Shown: positions 17,501 through 25,311 of the stretch, one piece after another
Layout: the number at the start of each line of letters is the position of its first letter
How positions within the stretch are numbered: position 1 is the first letter of the stretch
NCBI GenBank assembly: GCA_002310015.1
Contig: DBYQ01000057.1
Location: 1 to 27,871, forward strand
Reading direction: 5' to 3'
DNA length: 27,871 nt
Origin: Bacteroidales bacterium UBA1182
GTDB lineage: Bacteria > Bacteroidota > Bacteroidia > Bacteroidales > Bacteroidaceae
The notes under the pieces: generated by a model
Told to the model about the DNA's origin: nothing
Seen by the model: only the letters and a program-made list of their open reading frames with translations
Databases searched by the model: none
Made by a program: the position numbers and the translations under genes

Positions 17501-17824
17501 GCTCTCAAACTTGAAGTTGTCAACCTCAGGTGAGCCAACGCGAACCTGCGGGGTAAGTACACGGCTGCGGTCCTCTGTTACGATTGAGATTCCAAAATTA
17601 CTGCTAACCTGGGCCTGATAGGTGTCATTCAGCCTTATTGACATGTGATAGGCAGGAATAGGCTTTTGTTTAAGCTGCTCCAGATTGTAGCTAAGCTCCT
17701 CACGCATGGCCTTGACCAGCGGATCTGTCTCAATGGACTGTGCAAAAACTGATGTGCAAACAAACATGACAAGCAGAGTAAGGATTGACCTGCTGCGTGT
17801 CTTAAGAAGAATTTTTTTGTTCAT
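14516..17824 (-). CDS. Secreted TldD-like metallopeptidase with duplicated, probably inactive second half
   Basis: The protein has 1102 residues, about twice a normal TldD (about 480). A signal peptide (LTLLVMFVCTSVFAQ, residues 15-29) sends it across the inner membrane, unlike cytoplasmic TldD/TldE. The first half holds the TldD motif HEIFGH at 322-327 and GNCGAES with Cys530, matching the two His and one Cys that bind zinc in E. coli TldD. The second half (about 580-1102) repeats the layout: KPIPAYHMSIRLNDT near 54 against EPPFYADYRVNVTKS near 603, and EPYAGPAIMSGSASGVFFHEIFGH against DDFYIGPILLEKQAVSESFHTIVKNY. There the HExxxH is lost. It thus looks like an active TldD half fused to a TldE/PmbA-like pseudo-enzyme half. 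The substrate is unknown. It probably forms a unit with the MFS gene. Confidence 0.85.
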   Translation of the reverse strand: MNKKILLKTRSRSILTLLVMFVCTSVFAQSIETDPLVKAMREELSYNLEQLKQKPIPAYHMSIRLNDTYQAQVSSNFGISIVTEDRSRVLTPQVRVGSPEVDNFKFESQSRNRNSYSSSTQGVRVPFTDGAIMAVRQGIWSETMNRYSIAVNNYNDALSQMKTNADNEDNAPCFSDAPVEQYYEQPLPQSAYTFDRKYWEERMDRISSVFKKCPQLEQGTANIVYTVERIYVLTSDGSTVVQNRKNVRLMLNAVIRATDGMTCPLYKDWFSYSLDDLPSDEVLIETVKDLIQRLLALREAPIAEPYAGPAIMSGSASGVFFHEIFGHRLEAHRMKSGGQTFKKLVGELVLPEGFQVYDDPTLDNYAGTSLYGHYNYDDEGVKAERVQCVKDGVLTNFLVDRTPIDGFGKSNGHGRAAAGYDAVSRQSNLLIETNNPYTDEQLRQMLIKAVKEEKKEYGYYFRTATSGLTYLGDGGSINSFNVDPVEVYRVYADGRPDELVRGVTLIGTPLAMFSGIAAGGETPHVFTGNCGAESGWVPVTAISPMIYIKKVETQRSEVGYDLPQYLDRPGYTNFKGSDQEVIFKAMKDEMDRSMTGLKADGQEPPFYADYRVNVTKSLELSSVLGGLVSSTYNPIVVTGSLNWQVGDSICSNSPMTMSMSMGNRVDYDGIRNILWQAGDYIYKNAIRTYTQKEGALKNNPKPESEAGLPEIISLPGGEYIYESVQNVQIDRAKLEELVNKLSAIYLDYPQLYKTNVELGIQYTDVYRLNSEGLKIRMPYTPGYIETVVSIRNADGVELTENYDIPFDARDYDADKIAANIREFADAMVKKSNAETVDDFYIGPILLEKQAVSESFHTIVKNYGTARNTWDLYASLYRYTTSSQTSLTGYQLLGKRFLDTKLSIHLYSNLKEYKGKKIAGAYDVDFDGVKPDPDFVMVENGMLKRLIGGRYPAAGAPRATGHAMIQDYSTVGNNKMSIMHVTCSKTIPQSKIKARLISEAKKAGLDHTYMLRNIEYNCYILTRIDVKTGQETVINADIPAFERRELMHVITASKEEEIQSSIFNGNTLTTMIAPESMILESVEMNIKKPTKAQEFQLTNPAWR

Positions 17825-17870
17825 AATGTAGGTTTATTATTAGGTGAAAAAAACTATTGCAATACAAGTG

Positions 17871-17878
17871 CAAACATA
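17871..17878 (-). promoter_or_regulatory. -7 box upstream of the TldD-like gene
   Basis: TATGTTTG on the minus strand matches TAnnTTTG and is followed by C, as in many Bacteroides promoters. Transcription would start near 17864, with a leader of about 40 nt. It lies in the 65-nt gap after metH. No clear -33 box is seen. Confidence 0.5.
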
Positions 17879-17889
17879 TTATGTCCAAT

Positions 17890-20241
17890 TCATTGCAGAC
17901 ATATCTGCTGCATGAGATGTGCTGTCTCCAACGCATCTTTTGAGTAGTAGGTGGCGCCTATGGCGCTTGCTATATCGGGGGTCATCACCGCTCCACCCAC
18001 AATGATGGGGCAGGTGATGCCGTTGGCACGCAGATGTTGTATGGTTTCCTTCATGGAATCCACGGTGGTGGTCATAAGTGCACTCAATCCAACGGCATTG
18101 GGCTTCTCATTCAGAGCGGCCTCAAGAACTGTCTCCTTGGGTACATCCTTGCCCAGGTCAGTTACGGTGAATCCGTGACTCTGTACCACTACTTTCACAA
18201 TGTTTTTGCCTATGTCATGGACATCACCCTTTACGGTGGCGATTACCAGATGTCCCTTGGCAGGTTCATCATCACCCTTGGTGCTGAATTGCTCGGATAT
18301 TACGGCAAATGCCAGCTTGGCGGCCTCGGCTGATCGGATAAGCTGAGGCATGAATACCTCATTGCGGGCAAACTTGGCGCCTACATCACCCAAGGCAGGT
18401 ATGAGTATCTCATTTATTACACGATCCTTGCCCAACTCGGGGAGCTCACGTTCCAGACACTCCTTGACACGGTCCTTGAGACCTTGTGCAACGGCGTTGA
18501 ACAGGTTGTCAACGGTCTGTTCCTCCTGTGCCTGGGTGTTGAAGTATATAAATCCTGAACAGCCGGGGTCATTGCCTGTGAGTGCCATGCTGGCACGTAC
18601 GGTTGCCACCGTATCATGGTCAAGCGGGTTCATGATAGGCATATCCAGACCACCCATAAAGGCCATAGCCAGGAAGTTGCGGTTCAATGTGCCGCGCTCC
18701 GGCAGTCCGAACGATACGTTTGACAGACCTACGGTGGTGAGTACACCAAGTTTCTTTAGTTCCGATAGCGTATTGATGGTTATCTTGGCGTACTGCTGGT
18801 TTGATGATATGGCCATGACAAGTCCGTCAAATACCAGCAGACGGCGGTCAATACCCATGCTCTCGGCACGTTTGATAATGCTCTTGGCTATATCTATGCG
18901 GGATTCGGTGGTTTCAGGTACTCCGCGCTCATCAAGCGGCAGGGTAACAGACGGTGCCTGATAACGGGCTATGATGGGCAGCAGGCGTGACATGGACTCC
19001 TCTGCTCCGTTTACGGAGTTGATCATGGGCACACCGTTGTAGAGGCGTATGGCCGCCTGTATGGCATCCGGGTTGGATGAGTCAAGCTGCAGGGGCAGGT
19101 CACAAACCTCCTGAACCTTGCGTACAGCCTGGCACAGGAGTGCTTTCTCATCAGAGTTGGGTACTCCGCAGTTAAGGTCCAGAAAATCTGCTCCGGCATC
19201 CTTCTGTGCAAGTGCCTCATGCTGCAGGTACTCAAAATTACCCTCGGCAAGGGCAGCCTTGAGCTTTTTCTTACCTGTTGGATTAAGGCGCTCACCGCAT
19301 ATGAGACCTTTCTCAAGGCGGAGCAGTATGGTTGATGAACATATATATGTACCGTCCGGCTTTGAAATACCGGGTGCAGGCTGTCCTTTATAAACCGATA
19401 TGGCCTTGATGGTTGAGGGCGATGAACCGCAGCATCCGCCTATGATGTCGGCACCGGCCTCAATCAGGTCCTTGGCAGCAGCGGCAAACTGCTCATCGGA
19501 CCAGTTGTATACAACCTCACCGTTACGCATTTCAGGCAGGCCCTTGTTGGGCTGGGCCAGGATGGGGCAGTTGGCGAACGGTTTCATGCGGCGTACCACT
19601 TCAATCACGCCGGCCGGGTTGGTTGAGCAGTTCACTCCAAGCGCATCAACGCCGAGTGATGAGAGAGTCAGGGCAACGATCTCAGGTGTGGAACCGGTGA
19701 GTGTGCGGGCCTGCTCGTCAAAGGTCATGGTGGCAAATATGGGCTTGCTGCATACGTCGCGTATGGCAAGGATGGCGGCACGCAGTTCATAGAGGTCACT
19801 GAATGTCTCTAAGAGGAAACCGTCAACGCGCTCCCATGTATATTCAGCCACCTGACGGAAGTTATCATATGCCTGCTCAAAGGTGAAGGGGCCTACAGGC
19901 TCCATGAGCTGGCCCGATGTGGAGACGTCAAACATCACTTTAGCACGGTCACCTACGGCTGTACGTGCGTTCTTGATGGCTGCATCGGCTATCTCCTGCC
20001 ATGTATATTCTTTTGACTGCCATTTGGCAGGGTTCAGCTCAAAAGAGTTACAGGTAATGTATTGGGCTCCGGCCTCAAGGTAGTCAGTGTGCATCTTCTG
20101 CACACGTGACGGGTTTGTAAGGTTGAGGACGGCCACACCGTTGTGCTTGGGCTTGCCTTCATCTCCGGGTTCATGGGGATGAGCATCGGCAAGCACAGTA
20201 CCCTGCGCTCCGTCAAATATCTGTATCTTATCTATTATCAT
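17890..20241 (-). CDS. metH: Cobalamin-dependent methionine synthase, short form without reactivation domain
   Basis: The enzyme transfers a methyl group from methyltetrahydrofolate through cobalamin to homocysteine. Domains in order: homocysteine-binding barrel (about 1-290), with zinc ligands Cys205 (GVNC) and Cys270-Cys271 (GGCCG); pterin-binding barrel (about 310-570, GERLNPTGKKK, LQLDSSNP); cobalamin cap and binding domain (about 590-783), with DVHDIGKNIV and its cobalt-ligating His at 675. The protein stops after the cobalamin domain; the AdoMet-binding reactivation domain of full-length MetH (about 1230 residues) is missing. Reductive reactivation must come from another protein. I chose the ATG at 20241 (MIIDKIQIFDGAQG). 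A start at 20283 would add 14 residues unlike the family and overlap metF by 26 nt. It follows metF by 16 nt, so both steps of the methyl pathway are together. I see no cobalamin riboswitch before it. Confidence 0.92.
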   Translation of the reverse strand: MIIDKIQIFDGAQGTVLADAHPHEPGDEGKPKHNGVAVLNLTNPSRVQKMHTDYLEAGAQYITCNSFELNPAKWQSKEYTWQEIADAAIKNARTAVGDRAKVMFDVSTSGQLMEPVGPFTFEQAYDNFRQVAEYTWERVDGFLLETFSDLYELRAAILAIRDVCSKPIFATMTFDEQARTLTGSTPEIVALTLSSLGVDALGVNCSTNPAGVIEVVRRMKPFANCPILAQPNKGLPEMRNGEVVYNWSDEQFAAAAKDLIEAGADIIGGCCGSSPSTIKAISVYKGQPAPGISKPDGTYICSSTILLRLEKGLICGERLNPTGKKKLKAALAEGNFEYLQHEALAQKDAGADFLDLNCGVPNSDEKALLCQAVRKVQEVCDLPLQLDSSNPDAIQAAIRLYNGVPMINSVNGAEESMSRLLPIIARYQAPSVTLPLDERGVPETTESRIDIAKSIIKRAESMGIDRRLLVFDGLVMAISSNQQYAKITINTLSELKKLGVLTTVGLSNVSFGLPERGTLNRNFLAMAFMGGLDMPIMNPLDHDTVATVRASMALTGNDPGCSGFIYFNTQAQEEQTVDNLFNAVAQGLKDRVKECLERELPELGKDRVINEILIPALGDVGAKFARNEVFMPQLIRSAEAAKLAFAVISEQFSTKGDDEPAKGHLVIATVKGDVHDIGKNIVKVVVQSHGFTVTDLGKDVPKETVLEAALNEKPNAVGLSALMTTTVDSMKETIQHLRANGITCPIIVGGAVMTPDIASAIGATYYSKDALETAHLMQQICLQ

Positions 20242-20257
20242 CTGCCTTTTTATGTGT

Positions 20258-21142
20258 TTATTTGAAGAAATCCGATGCGACATAACTTATGTTGTCCATA
20301 AGCTTGCTGATGAATTCGCTTTTGTTCATGGAGTAGATGTGTATGCCGTCAACGTCATTGGCCATAAGGTCAAGAATCTGATAGCTGGTAAAGATGAGGC
20401 CTATCTCCTCAATGGCAGCCTTGTCATCCTTGTAGCGGTCAAACTGGTTGAGCAGTTTGAGAGGAACCTTGCAGCCTGTAACCTGAATCATGCGGTCTAT
20501 CTGAGAGTAACTTGTTACAGGCATGATACCCGGTATGATGGGTGCGGTGATGCCGGCCTTGCGTGCCTTGAGCAGGAAATGGTAGAACACCTCGTTGTCA
20601 AAGAAGAGCTGGCTGTCAAAGAACTCCATACCGGAATCCTGCTTGATCTTCATGAACTCTATGTCTGTAGATATGCTGTCTGCCTCAGGGTGTTTCTCGG
20701 GGTAGCAGGCTCCTGCCATTCCGAACTTACCGTTATACTTGGCCTTTATGTATGATGCCAGGTCACTGGCATGCTTGAAATCTGAGAATATGGGGGTAGT
20801 GGTGTCCTTGGGTATGTCACCGCGCAGGGTGAGTATGTTCTCCACGCCGTATGAACTGAGCTCATCGCATACGCTGTCAACCTTTTCACGGGTGGATGCC
20901 ACGCAGGTGAGGTGGGCCAAGGGCTGTGCGTCAGTGTTCTCCTTGATGGTCTTGGCTATCATGGCAGTGTTGCTGAGGGTGTTGCCCAGAGCTCCGTAGG
21001 TGACACTCATATAGTCTGGCTTATAGCTTGCCAACTTCTTGATAGTCTTGTCAATAAGAGTGAAAGTATCCTCCTCTCTCTTGGGAGGGAAAATCTCAAA
21101 TGATAAAGTCTTCTTCTTGGCAAGAATCTCTGAAATCTTCAT
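20258..21142 (-). CDS. metF: Methylenetetrahydrofolate reductase
   Basis: This 294-residue flavoprotein has the usual length for bacterial MetF. It reduces 5,10-methylenetetrahydrofolate to 5-methyltetrahydrofolate, the methyl donor used by the next gene, metH. Family motifs are clear: LSFEIFPPKREED near 13-25, which contains the conserved catalytic Glu; DYMSVTYGA near 44-52; and ILTLRGDIPKD, the FAD-binding LRGD segment. It lies 27 nt after trxB and 16 nt before metH, so all three are probably on one transcript. Nothing unusual is seen in the sequence. Confidence 0.95.
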   Translation of the reverse strand: MKISEILAKKKTLSFEIFPPKREEDTFTLIDKTIKKLASYKPDYMSVTYGALGNTLSNTAMIAKTIKENTDAQPLAHLTCVASTREKVDSVCDELSSYGVENILTLRGDIPKDTTTPIFSDFKHASDLASYIKAKYNGKFGMAGACYPEKHPEADSISTDIEFMKIKQDSGMEFFDSQLFFDNEVFYHFLLKARKAGITAPIIPGIMPVTSYSQIDRMIQVTGCKVPLKLLNQFDRYKDDKAAIEEIGLIFTSYQILDLMANDVDGIHIYSMNKSEFISKLMDNISYVASDFFK

Positions 21143-21169
21143 CTTGTAACTTTTATTATCGGATTAGGG

Positions 21170-22099
21170 TTATTTGTTTAAATATCTTTCAGCCTCCATG
21201 GCGGCCTTGCATCCGCTTGCGGCGGCACAGATGGCCTGACGATATACGGGATCAGCCACATCGCCTGCGGCAAAGACGCCGGGTACGTTGGTGACGGGAG
21301 TGCCGTTTACGGTCTTGATATAGCCGTTCTCATCGGTCTCAACCCATGGCTTGAACACGTCTGAGTTAGGCTTGTGGCCTATGGCCAGGAAGAATCCGTC
21401 AATCTCACGCTCATAATGCTCCTCAGTTGGCAGGCCCAGGTCCTTGACCAGCTTGATGCCCTGTACCTTACTGTCACCGGTAAGGCCTTCTGTGTTATGG
21501 CCGAACAGGACCTCAATCTTGGGGTTCTCAAGCACACGTTTCTGCATTATGTCACTGGCACGCAGGTAGTTCTTGCGTACAATGAGATATACTTTCTGAG
21601 CCAGTGTAGCCAGATATGAAGCCTCCTCACAGGCGGTATCGCCGCCGCCTACCACTGCTACAACCTTCTTGCGGAAGAAGAATCCGTCACAGGTGGCGCA
21701 GGCGCTCACTCCGCGTCCGGCATATTTCTTCTCATCCTCCAGACCAAGATACTTGGCCGATGCACCCGTTGATATGATAACGGTATCGGCCTGCAACTGT
21801 GTGCCGTCATCAATGGTGACGGTGTAGGGGGCAGCGCTGAAATCAACAGCAGTAACAATGCCCATGCGTATATCGGCTCCGAATCTCTGTGCCTGGGCGC
21901 GCATATCCTCCATCATGTCATATCCGCTCACTCCCTGCGGGTAGCCGGGGAAGTTCTCTACTACAGTGGTGGTTATAAGCTGGCCGCCTGACTGCGGGCC
22001 TTCATAGAGCACCGGGTTCAGGTTGGCGCGTGACGCATAGATTGATGCGGTGAATCCGGCGGGTCCGGATCCGATGATAAGGCATTTTACTCTTTCCAT
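21170..22099 (-). CDS. trxB: Thioredoxin-disulfide reductase
   Basis: This 309-residue cytoplasmic flavoenzyme transfers electrons from NADPH to thioredoxin. The FAD-binding GSGPAG is at 10-15, the redox-active CATC at 134-137 (ACATCDGFF), the NADPH-binding GGGDTACEEA from about 151, and the C-terminal FAD segment GVFAAGDVAD is present. The length and motif order match low-molecular-weight bacterial TrxB. It lies 16 nt after the LolA-like gene and 27 nt before metF. Confidence 0.96.
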   Translation of the reverse strand: MERVKCLIIGSGPAGFTASIYASRANLNPVLYEGPQSGGQLITTTVVENFPGYPQGVSGYDMMEDMRAQAQRFGADIRMGIVTAVDFSAAPYTVTIDDGTQLQADTVIISTGASAKYLGLEDEKKYAGRGVSACATCDGFFFRKKVVAVVGGGDTACEEASYLATLAQKVYLIVRKNYLRASDIMQKRVLENPKIEVLFGHNTEGLTGDSKVQGIKLVKDLGLPTEEHYEREIDGFFLAIGHKPNSDVFKPWVETDENGYIKTVNGTPVTNVPGVFAAGDVADPVYRQAICAAASGCKAAMEAERYLNK

Positions 22100-22115
22100 A
22101 TTGTGTTTCTGTTTT

Positions 22116-22748
22116 TTATCTTAAATCAATAATCTCAGCATCCTTGTAATCCTTGACGGGGCAGGTGAATACCTTTTTGTCAAATTTCTGGTCAGGGTTG
22201 TATTCATTGACCAGAACTGTTGCCGAGTTGTTTCCCAGTTCCTCTGCAAAGACTATGCTGATGGTCTTGAGGACGTATGTCTTTGGGTCAACCTTTGTGG
22301 TTACGGTGCGGATTCCTTCCACACTGCGTTCGGCATTTGAGGCGGTAAGGATAAAGGTGTCTGTGCCGTTTCCAGTTACGCTGAATCCCTGATGCTTGCC
22401 GAGCAGGTTGATGATATCATATCGGGCTTTCTCCTCAGGGGTAGGCTCTGTGATGTATATCTCCTCTATTCCGTTACCGAAATCGTTTCCGCGCCACAGT
22501 GTCTTGCCGTCAAACCACATCAGGTTATCATCCTCCTGTACAAAAAAACTTGCACCGGACATTTTAAGAATAATGTCTATCCGGTCTGTTCCGTTGTCAC
22601 TCTTTATCTCTGCATCAAGTGACATGGATATGCCGCCGTCTTTCTCCAGTTTTGATACGGTTTTCTGCAACAGCTTATCGGCACTGTTTTGGGCCGATAG
22701 GGGCAGTATGCATATAAGTGCCAATATGATAGACAGGTATCTGCGCAT
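22116..22748 (-). CDS. LolA-like outer-membrane lipoprotein carrier
   Basis: This 210-residue protein starts with a signal peptide (MRRYLSIILALICILPLSAQ) and is therefore periplasmic. The mature part begins with a helix (ADKLLQKTVSKLEKDGG) and continues as alternating beta strands with FFVQEDDNLMWFDGKTLWRG, the kind of half-barrel pattern seen in LolA, which carries lipoproteins from the LolCDE complex to the outer membrane. Similarity to E. coli LolA is remote; in Bacteroidetes such proteins next to ftsK are commonly annotated LolA-like. It starts 3 nt after the ftsK stop, implying translational coupling. A more general lipid or lipoprotein-binding role is possible. Confidence 0.75.
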   Translation of the reverse strand: MRRYLSIILALICILPLSAQNSADKLLQKTVSKLEKDGGISMSLDAEIKSDNGTDRIDIILKMSGASFFVQEDDNLMWFDGKTLWRGNDFGNGIEEIYITEPTPEEKARYDIINLLGKHQGFSVTGNGTDTFILTASNAERSVEGIRTVTTKVDPKTYVLKTISIVFAEELGNNSATVLVNEYNPDQKFDKKVFTCPVKDYKDAEIIDLR

Positions 22749-22751
22749 GAC

Positions 22752-25184
22752 TTACTGGATGTTGTAGGTTTCAAGTATGCGGTCCAGCTGGACTTCATCG
22801 GCTACCAGGACAGGACGCGGTTTGCTGCCGTCGGCCCTGCCCACTATGCCTACTGCCTCAAGCTGGTCCATAAGACGGCCTGCACGGTTATAACCTATTG
22901 CGAACTTGCGCTGTATCAGTGATGTGGAGCCTGACTGGTTGACAACGATAAGGCGTGCGGCCTCAGCGAACATGGGGTCAAACTTACCCATTTCAACGCC
23001 GCTGTCCATGCCTCCGCCGTCATTCTCATCAACATATTCAGGCAGCGGATATGCCTCTGTATATCCCTGCTGATTGCTTATGTACTGGCATATGGCGTTT
23101 ACCTCAGGGGTATCAACAAAGGCGCACTGTACACGTACGGGGTCACTGCCTGACAGGAACAGGAGGTCACCGCGACCTATCAGCTGGTTGGCGCCCGGAC
23201 GGTCCAGAATGGTGCGGGAGTCAATCATGGAGCTTACGCGGAACGCCATACGGGCCGGGAAGTTGGCCTTGATGGTACCGGTAATGATATTTGTGGTAGG
23301 ACGCTGGGTTGCGATTATCATGTGCATACCCACGGCACGGGCCTTCTGGGCAATACGTGCTATAGGCATCTCAATGTCCTTGCCTGCCGTCATGATAAGG
23401 TCACCGAACTCATCAATCACCACTACGATGTAGGGCAGGAAACGGTGTCCCTTCTCAGGATTGAGACGGCGGTCCTTGAACAGGTTGTTGTACTCAATGA
23501 CTGAGCGTACGTTAGCCTCCTTGAGAAGCTCATATCGGTTGTCCATCTCAATGCAGAGCGACTTGAGGGTATGGATTACCTTTGTGGTATCTGTTATGAT
23601 GGCATCAGAGTCCTCTACATCGGGCATTTTGGCAAGAAAATGCTTGATTATGGGAGAATAGATGCTGAACTCAACCATCTTGGGATCAACCATGACAAGC
23701 TTGAGCTCTGCAGGATGTTTCTTGTAGAGCAGGGAGGTGATGACGCAGTTAAGACCTACTGACTTACCCTGACCGGTGGCACCGGCTACAAGCAGGTGAG
23801 GCATCTTGGCCAGGTCAAACATGAACACCTCATTGGTGATGGTGCGGCCCAGGGCTACTGGGAGTTCCATCTTGCTCTCGGCAAACTTCTTGCTGTTGAT
23901 AATGGACTCCATTGATACCATAACGGGTTTGGCGTTAGGTACCTCTATGCCTATAGTGCCCTTGCCGGGAATGGGGGCTATGATACGTATGCCTAAAGCT
24001 GCAAGGCTAAGGGCTATGTCAGCCTCAAGGTTACGTATCTTTGAAATACGGACGCCGGCGGCAGGGGTTATCTCATAAAGGGTGATGGTAGGACCTACGG
24101 TGGCGTTGATGGTCTCAATCTCGATGCCGAAATCCAGCAACACCTTGATGATGCGGTTCTTGTTGGCCTCCTGCTCATCCTTGTCAATAGCCGGGGCGTC
24201 ATTGTCATAATGCTTGAGCAGATCCAGGGTGGGGAACTTGTAGTGTGAAAGGTCCAGACGCGGGTCATACGGCTCCTGAATCTTGCCTTCCGCCTTCTCT
24301 CCCTCTTCAGCTGCGGTTATGGTCATCTTGATGTCATCGGCCGGCTTCTCCGGCTCGTCAGGCTTTTCAGCTGCAGCGGGCTTGGCAGGCTTCCTGGGCT
24401 TTTGGGGCTCTTCTTCTATGGCCAGGAAATCAGGAGCCGGGGCGTATGGGTCATCATCCGGCTCATTGTTGTCATCGGCCTGCGGGACAAAAGTGTCAGC
24501 TTCATCGGTATCGGCAGCATCCTGTCCAACAGGCTCTGATACTTTTTCATGTCGGCGCATGCTGCGTTTCATGCGGGCTGCACCACCGCGTATCACCTCA
24601 ATTGTGCGGCGTGTCAGATAGATGCAGAATATGAGCATGGTGAGTATGAGCAACAGCAGCAGTCCAGGCACACCGATGTAACCGCGCAGGAAATTGGTGG
24701 CGTTCATACCATGGCATCCTCCCGGTATTATGAAGGAGTTCTGCATGATGGGAGATAGGATGAACTGCAGGAAAACAGATGTCCATACCATCAGGAATGC
24801 GCAACTGACAAACCAGCGGAACAGCTTGAAATGGGTTATGCGCATCATGTTCAGACCGCATACGGCAAGGAAAACAGGTATGAGCACTGATGAGAATCCG
24901 AACCATCCGTTTACTATGAATTCCGATGCCCTGGCACCCAGAAGCCCGGTGCTGTTCTCAATCTCAGCGGAACCGTTCATGACTGCGCTCTGGTCAGTCC
25001 CTCCGTTGAAAAGGAATGAGATATATGCCACCAAAATGAAAATGGCAACAATTGTCAGCACGGCTCCGCTTGTAAAGAGGAATGTCTCGTTACGGAATGT
25101 GTCAGATATGCTTGACAGGCTGAATTTCCATTCAGGTTTCTGGGTCCCTGTGCGGGGTTTTGTATCCTTTTTTGTTATGCTCAT
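22752..25184 (-). CDS. ftsK: DNA translocase FtsK
   Basis: The protein has 810 residues. It pumps chromosome ends through the closing septum and helps resolve dimers. Four membrane segments lie near 33-58, 93-114, 121-143 and 168-191. A Pro/Glu/Lys-rich linker follows (about 205-300; EEPQKPRKPAKPAAAEKPDE). The motor domain has Walker A GATGQGKSVG (468-477) and Walker B VVVIDEFGD (587-595). The C-terminal winged helix (about 735-805) would read orientation sequences in DNA. The linker is short compared with E. coli FtsK, as usual outside the enterics. I chose ATG 25184 (MSITKKDTK). A longer frame to 25337 would run through the promoter region, read atypical sequence and overlap the divergent gene's start. 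Confidence 0.95.
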   Translation of the reverse strand: MSITKKDTKPRTGTQKPEWKFSLSSISDTFRNETFLFTSGAVLTIVAIFILVAYISFLFNGGTDQSAVMNGSAEIENSTGLLGARASEFIVNGWFGFSSVLIPVFLAVCGLNMMRITHFKLFRWFVSCAFLMVWTSVFLQFILSPIMQNSFIIPGGCHGMNATNFLRGYIGVPGLLLLLILTMLIFCIYLTRRTIEVIRGGAARMKRSMRRHEKVSEPVGQDAADTDEADTFVPQADDNNEPDDDPYAPAPDFLAIEEEPQKPRKPAKPAAAEKPDEPEKPADDIKMTITAAEEGEKAEGKIQEPYDPRLDLSHYKFPTLDLLKHYDNDAPAIDKDEQEANKNRIIKVLLDFGIEIETINATVGPTITLYEITPAAGVRISKIRNLEADIALSLAALGIRIIAPIPGKGTIGIEVPNAKPVMVSMESIINSKKFAESKMELPVALGRTITNEVFMFDLAKMPHLLVAGATGQGKSVGLNCVITSLLYKKHPAELKLVMVDPKMVEFSIYSPIIKHFLAKMPDVEDSDAIITDTTKVIHTLKSLCIEMDNRYELLKEANVRSVIEYNNLFKDRRLNPEKGHRFLPYIVVVIDEFGDLIMTAGKDIEMPIARIAQKARAVGMHMIIATQRPTTNIITGTIKANFPARMAFRVSSMIDSRTILDRPGANQLIGRGDLLFLSGSDPVRVQCAFVDTPEVNAICQYISNQQGYTEAYPLPEYVDENDGGGMDSGVEMGKFDPMFAEAARLIVVNQSGSTSLIQRKFAIGYNRAGRLMDQLEAVGIVGRADGSKPRPVLVADEVQLDRILETYNIQ

Positions 25185-25217
25185 ATAGTAGAAAAAGCCG
25201 TTTTTGCGCTTAATCTG

Positions 25218-25225
25218 CAAAGGTA
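25218..25225 (-). promoter_or_regulatory. -7 box of the ftsK operon
   Basis: TACCTTTG on the minus strand, followed by C, matches TAnnTTTG. Transcription would start near 25211, about 27 nt before the ATG at 25184, which supports that start. The upstream DNA (25231-25258) is very AT-rich but has no clear TTTG. Confidence 0.6.
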
Positions 25226-25284
25226 GAAACTTTTTGTTATAATAAAAAATTAAAAATAGGGCAGGCTTATCGGCGATTTGTGAG

Positions 25285-25292
25285 TAATTTTG
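25285..25292 (+). promoter_or_regulatory. -7 box of the DUF5063-exonuclease-rlmI operon
   Basis: TAATTTTG followed by C matches TAnnTTTG. Transcription would start near 25298-25300, leaving a very short leader (about 12 nt) before the ATG at 25312. No clear -33 box is seen. It is divergent from the ftsK promoter, with about 60 nt between the two boxes. Confidence 0.55.
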
Positions 25293-25311
25293 CAGTCTGT
25301 AACGCAATGAT

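Noticed and set aside
17825..17889. Possible cobalamin riboswitch near metH
   Set aside because: The gaps before metF and metH are only 27 and 16 nt, too short, and the 65-nt gap after metH has no B12-box-like sequence or structure.
20242..20283. Upstream start for metH adding 14 residues
   Set aside because: It would overlap metF by 26 nt, and the extra residues are unlike the family N-terminus; MIIDKIQIFDGAQG at 20241 fits better.
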